The position numbers were made by a program, and so were the translations under genes. A model generated the notes under the pieces. That model made no database searches and was not told the origin of the DNA. It saw nothing but the letters and a program-made list of their open reading frames with translations. A stretch of 64,000 nucleotides of DNA from DATDFB01 sp035276475 (GTDB taxonomy: Bacteria > Acidobacteriota > Thermoanaerobaculia > Gp7-AA8): the NCBI GenBank assembly GCA_035276475.1, contig DATELQ010000037.1, positions 62,001 through 126,000 of the forward strand. Reading direction: 5' to 3'. Shown one piece after another: positions 35,901 to 43,174 of the stretch. The first letter of the stretch is position 1, and the number at the start of each line of letters is the position of its first letter.

Positions 35901-38900
35901 GGCCAGGCCGGCATCTTCTCGAGCGGCTACATGGACCTCCCCGCGCCCGCCGCATTCAACCTCCGCTCCGGCGACTTCACCATCGAGGCCTTCGTCAATT
36001 CCTCGTCGACAGCGAACGGCAACTGGCTGACGAAGGCGACCGCCTCGACGCACCAGTACGGCCTCGGCACGTCCGCAAACACGAAGGGCACCTTCTCCTT
36101 CGACAGCGGCGCCGGCGGCAGCGTGACCTCGACGAGCAACATCTTCGACGGCACCTGGCACCACGTCGCCGGCATCAAGCGCGGTGGACAGATCGAGATC
36201 TGGGTCGACGGTCAGCTCCAAGCGACCGGCGCCGTCAGCGGCGCGTCCGACTCAGGCAACTTCGCCGTCGGCCGCAACGGCGCCTGCTGCGAGTCCTTCA
36301 CCGGCTCGATCGACGAAGCGAAGATCTACAACTACGCCCTCTTGCAGTCCGAAGTCCGCACCGACGCGCAGGCCGCCGACGTCACCATCGTCAAGAGCGC
36401 CCCGCCGTCCGTGAGCGTCGGCCAGGGCATCGGCTACTCCATCACCGTCACGAACAACGGTCCGGTCTCCGCGACGAACGTCATCGTCACCGACACGGTT
36501 CCCCCCGGCACCAACTTCGCGTCCGCCACCGCGTCGCAAGGCACCTGCGGCGGCACCAGCACCGTCACCTGCAACCTCGGCACTCTCGCCAGCGGCGCCA
36601 GCGCGACGGTGTCGATCGCCGTGAACGCCAACAGCGCCGGCACCGTCACGAACACCGCCACCGTCGCCGCCGACCAGCACGATCCGAATCCGTCCGACAA
36701 CAGCTCCAGCGCCTCCACCATCGTCAGCAACCTCACCTGCTCCGCGCCGGCCGTCACCGCCGGCGGCCCGACGACGTTCTGCAACGGCGGCAGCGTCACG
36801 CTCACCGCCAGCGCCGCCAACGTCAGCGCCTACCAGTGGTTCGTGAACAACGTCCTGATCAACGGCGCGACGAGCTCCAGCTACAACGCCACGACGGGCG
36901 GCAGCTACACCGTCCGCGTCACCTACACGAACAGCTGCGTCGCTACGTCGGCGGCCACGGTCGTCACCGTCAACGCGCCGCCGAGCGCCGTCATCTCCGC
37001 ACCGAGCTCCTCGTGCGCGAACCAGAACGTCACGGCGTCGGTGCCGTTCACGAGCGGCGCCACCTACAACTGGACCGTCACGAACGCCACCATCAGCAAC
37101 GGCCAGGGCTCCAACGTCCTCAACTTCACTCCGAACGGCAGCGGCGCCGTCGCTCTGACTGTCGACATCACCGACGCCAACGGCTGCAGCGCCAGCGGCA
37201 ACGCCACCGTCACCATCGGCACGTTCACCCCGACCATCACCCCGAGCGGTCCGACCACGTTCTGCAGCGGCGGCAGCGTCACCCTCACTGCCAGCGCCGG
37301 CACGAGCTACGCGTGGTCGAACGGCCAGACCACGCAGTCGATCGTCGTCAACGGCCCCGGCACCTTCAGCGTCACCGTGACCAACGGCGCCGGCTGCTCC
37401 GGCACCTCCGCGCCGACGACCGTCACCGTCACCAGCCCGCCGTCGCCCACGATCGCCGCCAGCGGCCCAACGACGTTCTGCGCGCCGGGCAGCGTCACCC
37501 TCACCGCGTCGCCGAACGGCGGCAGCTACCTCTGGTCGAACGGCGCCACCACGCAGTCGATCACGGTCGTCGGCTCCGGCACCTTCAGCGTCACCGTCAC
37601 GGTGAACGGCTGCAGCGCCACCAGCGCCCCGAAAACCGTCACCGTCAACCCCGCGCCGATCGTCAGCATCAGCGGCCCCTCCACCTTCTGCCCCGGCTCG
37701 ACCATCGCCCTCGACGCCGGCCCCGGCTTCTCGTCGTATCTCTGGTCCACCGGCGCGACCACGCAGTCGATCACCGACACGCCGAGCGCAGCCACGACCT
37801 ACAGCGTCACCGTCACCAACGCCTCGAACTGCAGCAGCTCCGCATCGAAGACCGTCACGCCTTCAGGCTCCCCCACGCCGCCCATCACCGCCCCCGCCGC
37901 CGTCTGCGCGAACAGCACGGGCAACACGGCAAGCGTCAGCGCCGTCGCCGGCGCGACATACACCTGGACGATCGCCAACGGCAGCATCACCGCCGGCCAG
38001 GGGACGAGCTCGATCACCTTCACCGCCGGCCCGAGCGGCAGCGTCTCCCTAGGGATCACCATCAGCAACACCTCGTGCGGCGGCAGCTCATCGACCAGCG
38101 TTCCGATCCAGCAGCCGCCGGCCGTGACGATCGCGGGCCCGTCGACGACCTGTCCGAACGTCAACTTCACCCTCGACGCCGGCGCCGGCTACGCGTCGTA
38201 CCTCTGGTCGACCGGCGCAACGACGCGCACGATCACGACGTCGCAGACCACGACGACGACCTACAGCGTCACCGTCACGACGAACGCCGGCTGCACCGGC
38301 GCCGCGTCGCAGACCGTGACGATGGGAACGAGCGGCAACGTGACGATCACCGCGCCCGCCTCCGTCGTCGCCAACTCCAACGGCCACACCGCTTCGGTTC
38401 CCGCCGGCCCCGCCGGCACGACCTACGCGTGGTCGATCACGAACGGCACCATCACCGCCGGCCAGGGGACGAATGCCATCACCTTCAGCGCCGGCGCGAG
38501 CGGCACGCTGACGCTCAACGTCACCACGAACAACGCCGGCTGCACCTCCACCGCCACGGCCTCCGTCGCCCTCACGAACCTCTCCGACCTCTCCATCAGC
38601 ATCGCCGCGCCCTCCTCCGTCAACGCCGGCGCCCCGATCACCTGGGTCCTCAGCGTTTCGAACTTTGGCCCGACCAGCGCGCAGAACGTCGTCGTCGCCA
38701 ACACGTTGCCGAACGGCGTCGTCTTCGGCAGCGCCTCGGGCACCGGCTGGAACTGCGCCGTGCAGGGGAGCCTCGTCGGCTGCACCACGCCCGGCATCTC
38801 CGTCGGCAACGCCTCGCCCATCACCATCACCGGCACCGCACCGTCCACCGGCGGCACGCTCACCGACAGCGCCACGATCTCCTCGAACAACCCCGATCCG

Positions 38901-41900
38901 AAGTCGTCGAACAACAGCGTCTCCGCGACCACGGCGGTCAACGTCCCGACGCCGCAGTGCCCCGGCACCGCCCCGTCGCTCTTGTCGCCGGCGAACAACG
39001 CCACCGGCGTCGCCAACCCGGTCACGTTCTCCTGGACCGCGGTGCAGAGCGCCGTTGCCTACGACCTCTTCGTCAACGGCAGCGCCGCCACCTCCACGAC
39101 CTCCACCTCGGCCACCATCAGCCTCCCCGCCGGCCCGGCCACGTGGTCCGTCGTGGCCCGTTTCTTGAGCTGCGAGCCGCTCTTCTCCGAGACGCGCAGC
39201 TTGACCGTCGCCGCCGCGAACAACTGCGGCGCGCACGGCGCCCCGCAGCTCATCGGCAACGCCCCCTTCCAATGGACCGCCGTTCCCGAAGCCGTCAACT
39301 ACCGCGTCTGGATCTCGATCGACGGCGGCGCGTTCCAGGACGTCGGCACCACCGGCGGCGCGCTCACGCTCAACGTGCCGCTCACCGGCACGAACGTCTC
39401 GTGGTTCGTCGAGGCCCTCTTCAACGGCTGCCCGTCGACGAAGTCCGAGACCGCGACGTTCACCCGTCCGCAATCCGACCCCTGCGCGAATCACACCGCC
39501 GCGACGCCGGTCGCCCCCGCGAACAATTCGACGAGCACCGCCTCGGCGATCACCTTCCAGTGGAGCGCCGCCCCCGGCGCCAGCGGCTACCGCCTCTTCG
39601 CCTCCACCGGCGGCGCCCCCGTCCTCGACCTCGGCACCACCACCGACACGACGCTCGCCGCGACGCTGACGAACGGCACCGTCGAGTGGTTCGTGCAAAC
39701 CCTCTTCGACGGCTGCCCGTCGCTCGACTCCTCGCATTTCACCTTCACCATCCCGAAGGCGCAGGTCTGCCCGCAGAGCGGCGCCGCCCCGCAGTCGCCG
39801 GTGGGCGGCACGCAAGAGCACTCCCCCGTCACCTTCACCTGGAGCGCCGCGCCGAACGCCATTGCCTACGAGCTCTGGCTCTCCCTCGACCACGGCCCCG
39901 CCTCGTCGCTCGGCACGCCCGCCGCGACGTCGCTCGCGCGCAACGTCGCGCCGGGCGCCATCGAGTGGTACATCGTCACCCATTTCAACGGCTGCCCGAG
40001 CGTCGAGTCGGCGCACGCGTCGTTCACCATGACCGCGCCTCCCGACTGCACCACCGCCACATCGATCCTGACGGCGCCGGGCGATCTGACGACCGTGAGC
40101 GCGCCGGTCGGCTTTGCCTGGAGCGCCGTGCCGGGCGCCACGAAGTACCAGCTCTTCGCCGCCCGCAACAACGCCGCCCCCACACTCCTCGGCGAGACCT
40201 CCGCGCTCCACCTCGACGGCCAGTCGCTGCAGGCCGGCGCGTGGCAGTGGACCGTCGTCTCCAGCTTTGGCAACAGCAACTGCAGCCCCACGCAGTCGGC
40301 GCCCGGCCTCTTCACCGTCGCCCCCGCCCCGCCGCCCTGCGCCCCGCCCGCCACCCCCGTCGTGCGCGCCGGCTCCAACGCCTCGTCGAACGTCGCCTAC
40401 ACCATCCGCTGGAACAGCGTCGGCAACGCCGGGTTCTACGAGATCCAGCAGGACGATGGGCAACCCGAGGCCGTGTACGGGACCGAGAAGTCGTACACCC
40501 ACGTCAATCAAGGGAACGCCCCGCTCTTCTTCTCCTACCGCGTCCGCGCCGTCGGCTCCTGCGACGCGAGCGTGAAGAGCTTGTACTCGCCGCCGGTCGT
40601 CGTCGCCGTGCTGCCGACGCAGACCACGAACGCCGCCGCCCCCGCCGACAACCCGCAGCCCGTCACCTACACGCTGTCGCTGCCGGCGCAAGCCGGCCAG
40701 CCCTTCACCGCCACGGCGAACGAGCCGTGGATCACCATCGACCCCTCCAGCGGCACCACCACCGGCGACACGCTCACCCTCACCGTCACCGCGAACACCA
40801 CCGGCCTCCCCGTCGGCACCAGCACCGCATCCATCTCCGTCGTCTTCGGCTCCACGCGCGCGCACGCCACGTCGACCGGCACGACCGTGAACGTCAACCT
40901 CGTCCAGCCCGTGTCCCCCGGCTCGAAGAACACCCCGCCGCCCGACGCCCTCATCATCCCCGCCGTCGCGCACGCCGGCGGCATCAACTCCAACTTCCAG
41001 TCCGACGTCCGCGTCGCCAACACCGGCCCCCAGGCGCAGAAATACCAGTTCACCTTCACCCCGGACGAGGGCGCGTCGAAGACCACCACCGTCTCGATCG
41101 ACCCCGGCAAGACCCTGGCCCTCGACGACATCCTGGCCACCTGGTTCGGCAACGGAACGAGCTCGATCGGCACGCTCGAGATCCGCCCGATGAGCACGTC
41201 GACCTCGACGTCCACTCCCAGCATCACCACCTTTGCGGCCAGCCGAACCTACAACGTCACCGCCAACGGCACCTTCGGCCAATACATCCCCGCCATCCCC
41301 TTCTCGCAATTCATCGACAAGAACGGATTGATCAGCCTCCAGCAGATCGCCAGCTCCGACGCCTTCCGCACCAACCTCGGCCTCCTCGAAGGCTCCGGCG
41401 ACCCCGCGTCGGTGCTGATCAGCGTCTTCGGCAACGACGGCACCAAGCTCACCGAGTTCACGCAGACCTTGACCGGCGGCCAGCACCTCCAGATGAACGG
41501 CATCCTCGCCGCGAAGGGATTAACGAAACTCGCCGACGGCCGCATCGAAGTGAAGGTCACCTCGGCCGGCGGCAAAGTCACCGCCTACGCCTCGGTCCTC
41601 GACAACGCCACCAACGACCCGCTTCTCGTCGCCCCCGTCAGCATAAGCACGACGGGCGCCCCCAAGTACGTCCTCCCCGGCATCGCGGACTTGAACAACG
41701 GCATCGCCAACTGGCGCAGCGACGTCCGCATCTTCAACCCGAGCTCCAGCGTCGTCACCGCCACAGCCACGTTCTACCCCCTAAACGGCGGCGACCCGAT
41801 CGCCAAGCAGCTCACCATCAATGCGAACGAAGTCAAGCAACTCGACAGCGCCCTGAACACCCTCTTCGGCATCACCAACGCAGGCGGCGCGCTCCACATC

Positions 41901-42338
41901 ACCACTGACAACAACGCCCCCCTCGTCGCGACGGCACGGACGTACAACCAAACGAGCACCGGCACCTACGGCCAATTCATCCCAGCCGTGACCACAGCCG
42001 ACGCCGTCGGCAAAGGCGGAAGAGCCCTGCAGATCCTCCAGGTCGAAGAGTCCGACCGCTTCCGCAGCAACATCGGCATCACCGAAGTCACCGGCAAGAA
42101 CGCGACCGTCGAAGTCAGCGCCATCACCCCCGACTCCAAGTTCGCCGTCACCGGCACCTTCGACTTCGCCCCGAACGAGTACCGCCAGTACTCGTCGATG
42201 CTCAAGTCCTTGGGCCTAGACACTGCCTACAACACCCGCGTCACCGTCCGCGTCATCGATGGCGACGGCAAGGTCAGCGCGTACGCAAGCGTCGTGGACA
42301 TGAAGACGCAGGATCCGAATTACGTGAAGGCGCAGTAA
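29919..42338 (+). CDS. Giant secreted multi-domain repeat protein 3
   Basis: A 4139-aa exported protein. A signal peptide (about 1-26) precedes a G8-like opening ('SGNWSSASTWGGAGVPIAGD') and a beta-solenoid of eight long units (about 28-1860), each with a '(F/I/V)YMQNN(A)' or related rung and 'TRTFDAAS'. Then come IPT/TIG (about 1874-1958), a LamG/concanavalin-like domain ('VSHYSFDVNG' to 'GSIDEAKIYNYAL', about 1959-2150), DUF11 (2152-2275), five to six Ig/PKD-like units with 'GGSVTLTASA' and 'WSNGQTTQSI' (2276-2885), DUF11 (2888-3008), FN3-like units (3010-3565), BACON-like (3575-3660) and the C-terminal module (3665-4139). GGGAGA lies just before the ATG. LamG and lectin-like parts suggest carbohydrate or matrix binding; the target is unknown. 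The 3' end is shared in near-identical form with giant gene 2. Confidence 0.87.
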   Translation: MTTRSRLRFSVCFLLVLGAASPLAAAVFTSSQSGNWSSASTWGGAGVPIAGDTATIQSGHTVTLDVPVTVGTVNLTGTLTGTQNIAVTTAFNWNGGTMSGAATTSIPSGSVMTMGGGGFLDGRTLSVAGTLNFNGSNYFYMQNNASVINTGLIDFLGDGGIYLNGALGTMSVTTSGTIRKSGGTGASQVQIPLVATSGAQILGQSGTFYVYKVTSTGATFDAASGAVMLFYSNDTRTFDAASTLSGAGTIQVSNGTNTLAGTISANLTVAGGTFTLSSASTQSIPTLTLQGGTLNGTAPIALTGANSTWTGGTLGGSGQFTIPNGTTVTSSGTVFLDARPVTNAGTLNLVSNGTIYLQGNAVLTNSGTIDYQSDGNLYVNGAVGSCAVVNSGTIKKSSGISGSNLAVPLTAQSGSQLMVQSGPLYLSAVTATGAAFSVTTTANLYFYYNDTRTFDAASSISGTGTVTWYQGTNTVNGSYSVNGTTINNATQTTLNNISSVGSVTMNGGTLTLNSASALSVPTLTMNGGTLNGTAPINVTSPSMTWSGGTLAGSGAISIPNGTTVTVNSIIIDARAVSNAGALNLTTGYIYLGGNAVLTNTGTVDFAGDSNLYINGAVGTTSVVNNGTIKKSAGTNGTSFTVPLSAQSGSQLLVQSGPFFMGAAVTSTGATFTVQSGAALLFYSSDTRTFDAASTITGAGGVAWQGGTNTVNATYSVTGLTKGIGASTTINNITSTGDLFVSGGTLTLNRASTLSVPTLTMQGGTLNGTAPITVTGASMTWTSGTVAGSGALTIPNGTTLTLSGVFFDGKAVTNGGTMNVPSTGYFYMQNNAVVTNNGTIDLQADGNIYLNSVAGTTAIVNNGTLKKSSGTNGSTISVALTANSGSQLQVLASILYLGAVTSSGASFQVSSGATLYLYYNEVRTFDAASSIGGAGTVQWASGTNTVSGTYNVTGSTRASGGTTTLNTIAALGDVVPIGGTLTLNGASAISIPTLAMQGGTLNGTLPLNITGASMTWTGGVVGGSGALNIPNGTTVTVTGGPYIDARPVANAGTINLTGSSYIYMQNNAVVTNSGTLDMLGDGSIYLNGTAGTTTVINSGTIRKSGGTNYSYFTVPLSAQSGSQFNVQSGTLYHGGNLSATSAAFNIGSGAALSFYYGDTRTFDAGTTITGPGTLYIQGGTNTHAGTLTAPLVMTGGTFTLNSAGAQSIQTLTMQGGTLNGSANINLTGPSMTWTGGIVGGSGTLNIPNGTTITVNGYPYLDARAVTNAGTINVTSTYYVYMQNNAVLTNNGTVDLQGDGAVYLSGATGTTAVVNNGTIKKSAGTNYSYFTVPLTAHSGSQFNVLSGTLYHGGAVTATGAAFNVNGGAILSLYYSDARSFDAATTIAGAGTLMVQGGTNTMSGTLTTPLTITGGTLTVNSAAAQSIPTLSMQGGTLNGTAGINLTGASMTWSGGIVGGSGTLSIPAGTTITVAGYPIIDARPVTNAGAINVTSFYYLYMQNNAALSNSGTIDFQGDSALYLNSAVGTTAINNSGTIKKSAGTGISYLTVPLTALSGSQLQVQSGTLYQGAALTSTGATFTVAGGTTLGLSSNDTRTFDAASSITGSGTLAVFSGNSTFAGTLSTNLTITGGTFTLSSAGAQSIPTLAMQGGVLSGSANVNVTGATTTTWSGGNVGGSGTLTISPAATISVAGYPFLDARPITNNGTINVTSTYYVYMQNGAVLTNNGTFNFTGDSNLYFNTGAACSVVNNGTFGKSGGTGTSSVSVPVTNAAGGTIKSTTGTLSFTNGLAQSGTLLFPISGAASFGKVNVNGAFALAGTLTATTVSYTPSNGATFPILTFGSSSGAFANKNLDYSAGTFTESYAPTSLTLTAGPPSLTVTNVAPSRGGIAGGTTVTVSGTNFASGATVTFGGTNAANVTFNNSTSLTAVTPAHVVGPVDVTVTNPSTQAATLQNGFTFTGLVSHYSFDVNGTPGKDVVSSNDATNVVGVTQGGGKVGQAGIFSSGYMDLPAPAAFNLRSGDFTIEAFVNSSSTANGNWLTKATASTHQYGLGTSANTKGTFSFDSGAGGSVTSTSNIFDGTWHHVAGIKRGGQIEIWVDGQLQATGAVSGASDSGNFAVGRNGACCESFTGSIDEAKIYNYALLQSEVRTDAQAADVTIVKSAPPSVSVGQGIGYSITVTNNGPVSATNVIVTDTVPPGTNFASATASQGTCGGTSTVTCNLGTLASGASATVSIAVNANSAGTVTNTATVAADQHDPNPSDNSSSASTIVSNLTCSAPAVTAGGPTTFCNGGSVTLTASAANVSAYQWFVNNVLINGATSSSYNATTGGSYTVRVTYTNSCVATSAATVVTVNAPPSAVISAPSSSCANQNVTASVPFTSGATYNWTVTNATISNGQGSNVLNFTPNGSGAVALTVDITDANGCSASGNATVTIGTFTPTITPSGPTTFCSGGSVTLTASAGTSYAWSNGQTTQSIVVNGPGTFSVTVTNGAGCSGTSAPTTVTVTSPPSPTIAASGPTTFCAPGSVTLTASPNGGSYLWSNGATTQSITVVGSGTFSVTVTVNGCSATSAPKTVTVNPAPIVSISGPSTFCPGSTIALDAGPGFSSYLWSTGATTQSITDTPSAATTYSVTVTNASNCSSSASKTVTPSGSPTPPITAPAAVCANSTGNTASVSAVAGATYTWTIANGSITAGQGTSSITFTAGPSGSVSLGITISNTSCGGSSSTSVPIQQPPAVTIAGPSTTCPNVNFTLDAGAGYASYLWSTGATTRTITTSQTTTTTYSVTVTTNAGCTGAASQTVTMGTSGNVTITAPASVVANSNGHTASVPAGPAGTTYAWSITNGTITAGQGTNAITFSAGASGTLTLNVTTNNAGCTSTATASVALTNLSDLSISIAAPSSVNAGAPITWVLSVSNFGPTSAQNVVVANTLPNGVVFGSASGTGWNCAVQGSLVGCTTPGISVGNASPITITGTAPSTGGTLTDSATISSNNPDPKSSNNSVSATTAVNVPTPQCPGTAPSLLSPANNATGVANPVTFSWTAVQSAVAYDLFVNGSAATSTTSTSATISLPAGPATWSVVARFLSCEPLFSETRSLTVAAANNCGAHGAPQLIGNAPFQWTAVPEAVNYRVWISIDGGAFQDVGTTGGALTLNVPLTGTNVSWFVEALFNGCPSTKSETATFTRPQSDPCANHTAATPVAPANNSTSTASAITFQWSAAPGASGYRLFASTGGAPVLDLGTTTDTTLAATLTNGTVEWFVQTLFDGCPSLDSSHFTFTIPKAQVCPQSGAAPQSPVGGTQEHSPVTFTWSAAPNAIAYELWLSLDHGPASSLGTPAATSLARNVAPGAIEWYIVTHFNGCPSVESAHASFTMTAPPDCTTATSILTAPGDLTTVSAPVGFAWSAVPGATKYQLFAARNNAAPTLLGETSALHLDGQSLQAGAWQWTVVSSFGNSNCSPTQSAPGLFTVAPAPPPCAPPATPVVRAGSNASSNVAYTIRWNSVGNAGFYEIQQDDGQPEAVYGTEKSYTHVNQGNAPLFFSYRVRAVGSCDASVKSLYSPPVVVAVLPTQTTNAAAPADNPQPVTYTLSLPAQAGQPFTATANEPWITIDPSSGTTTGDTLTLTVTANTTGLPVGTSTASISVVFGSTRAHATSTGTTVNVNLVQPVSPGSKNTPPPDALIIPAVAHAGGINSNFQSDVRVANTGPQAQKYQFTFTPDEGASKTTTVSIDPGKTLALDDILATWFGNGTSSIGTLEIRPMSTSTSTSTPSITTFAASRTYNVTANGTFGQYIPAIPFSQFIDKNGLISLQQIASSDAFRTNLGLLEGSGDPASVLISVFGNDGTKLTEFTQTLTGGQHLQMNGILAAKGLTKLADGRIEVKVTSAGGKVTAYASVLDNATNDPLLVAPVSISTTGAPKYVLPGIADLNNGIANWRSDVRIFNPSSSVVTATATFYPLNGGDPIAKQLTINANEVKQLDSALNTLFGITNAGGALHITTDNNAPLVATARTYNQTSTGTYGQFIPAVTTADAVGKGGRALQILQVEESDRFRSNIGITEVTGKNATVEVSAITPDSKFAVTGTFDFAPNEYRQYSSMLKSLGLDTAYNTRVTVRVIDGDGKVSAYASVVDMKTQDPNYVKAQ
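30000..35480 (+). repeat. Eight tandem beta-solenoid coding repeats of two lengths
   Basis: The Y-rung marker falls at 30336, 30984, 31686, 32394, 33102, 33753, 34404 and 35058. The spacings are 648, 702, 708, 708, 651, 651 and 654 bp. The longer units carry an extra stretch of about 18-19 aa (for example 'NATQTTLNNISSVGSVTMNG'), the size of one solenoid turn. So units differ by one inserted rung. Confidence 0.8.
40330..42338 (+). repeat. C-terminal 2-kb block, copy in giant gene 3
   Basis: Partner of 27700-29707. Both copies encode the same sequence from 'CAPPATPVVRA' to 'TQDPNYVKAQ' with few substitutions, for example 'GFTNLTDGRIEVKV' versus 'GLTKLADGRIEVKV'. Similarity falls off upstream of the block. 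Direct orientation and about 12.6 kb spacing mean recombination between copies could delete or fuse the giants. Confidence 0.88.
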
Positions 42339-42785
42339 AGCTGTTAGCCGTGGCGGCCAATTCAATGGTAGGGAATATACCGATCACGACACAGCCAATG
42401 CCGACCAGCAGGCAAACGATCCCGATCGACAGCATGTAAGCGCGCGGCCAGTCACGGTACTGGAATTGCCACAGCCGAACGACCACCGGGCGACGCCCCG
42501 CGCGTCACCCGGATGCCGGTACTCATGAATGAGGCTCGTGCCAAGCGTGAACGCGCATGCCGCCGCCCAGAAGGCAAGTAGACGATCCATGAATCTTATT
42601 GACAGCATCACCATGTACGAACCGCGTCCAATGAATTGAATGACCTCCACAGGCTCGTCGTACTTATAGAGCCCGAACTGGTCCTTGATCGGGAAAAGCG
42701 GCCGTACCTCTGCCAAGCGTCCCCGCGAAAACTCCGCGGAATACTCATCCCTGTCGATCACAAATACAACCTGCCCTAGCTGCAC
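42274..42785 (-). pseudogene. Frameshifted small membrane protein, possible immunity gene remnant
   Basis: On the - strand, a reading frame from GTG 42785 encodes 'VVFVIDRDEYSAEF', 'PIKDQFGLYKYDEPVEVIQF' and a first hydrophobic segment ('LLAFWAAACAFTLGTSLIHE'), then loses sense near 42490. The neighbouring frame resumes at 42486 with 'VVVRLWQFQYRDWPRAYML' and a second hydrophobic segment ('IGIVCLLVGIGCVVIG'), ending at 42274 inside the tail of giant gene 3. Together they read as one two-helix membrane protein split by a frameshift near a GGGG/CCCC run. Sense-like codons also continue upstream of the GTG without a clear start. It could be a true pseudogene or a sequencing error. It lies second downstream of the RHS gene on the same strand. 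Confidence 0.4.
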
Positions 42786-42894
42786 GAGCGCGCGGAAGCG
42801 CGCGGGCCACGAAGCGGCGAGCCGGTGTCTGTCTGAGCCGCGCCTTGGGCGGCCCCACGTGCGATGCTCATCCGTTCGCGTGGGCGGAGGGTAG

Positions 42895-43167
42895 CTATCG
42901 GCGCTTCGCGTCGTACATTGCTTTCAACGAACCTAAGATCGTGCGCCCCATTCCCGCCATTTCGTCCGTCGAGAAGTTCATCGTTTGCAGCTTCTCCTTC
43001 GGCACAACGGCCGTCGTGACGAACTTCTTGTGCTCCCATGTCCGTTGCTCTGTTGAGTCACGCAGATACAAGTCGTCGAAGAAAAAAACGTAAGCGTCAT
43101 CTTCCTCGACGATCGAGATTGCTACTGCAAGGTGACCACGCTTCCCTCGATCTGACGGTGGTTGCAT
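42895..43167 (-). CDS. Small hypothetical protein downstream of the RHS gene (candidate immunity protein)
   Basis: A 90-aa acidic/basic mixed protein with no recognised domain: 'HLAVAISIVEEDDAYVFFFD', 'TWEHKKFVTTAVVPKEKL', 'MAGMGRTILGSLKAMYDAKR'. It has no signal peptide or membrane segment. The ATG (43165-43167) is 7 bp after the stop of the RHS gene on the same strand. Small genes directly 3' of RHS genes often encode immunity proteins for the RHS C-terminal toxin, so that is the first hypothesis, but it rests on position only. Base composition is less GC-rich than in the flanking giants. Between this gene and 42785 nothing else convincing is seen. Confidence 0.6.
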   Translation of the reverse strand: MQPPSDRGKRGHLAVAISIVEEDDAYVFFFDDLYLRDSTEQRTWEHKKFVTTAVVPKEKLQTMNFSTDEMAGMGRTILGSLKAMYDAKRR

Positions 43168-43174
43168 AGGTGTC

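Noticed and set aside
31473..36221. A 1582-aa open frame antisense to giant gene 3, and similar long antisense frames at 7084-9705, 19052-21997, 38088-41486
   Set aside because: They follow the repeat period of the sense gene and are compositionally biased (Ala/Arg/Gly/Val/Asp). Stop codons are rare on the antisense strand at this GC content.
32729..41908. A 3059-aa open frame on the + strand inside giant gene 3
   Set aside because: It is an alternative frame made of Arg/His/Pro-rich low-complexity sequence produced by GC-rich, Gly/Thr/Asn-rich codons of the real gene. It has no domain or signal peptide, and the other frame has clear domains.
42776..43039. An 87-aa - strand frame between the two small genes after the RHS gene
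   Set aside because: It overlaps the 90-aa gene in another frame, is Arg/Ala/Gly-rich and lacks family-like features.
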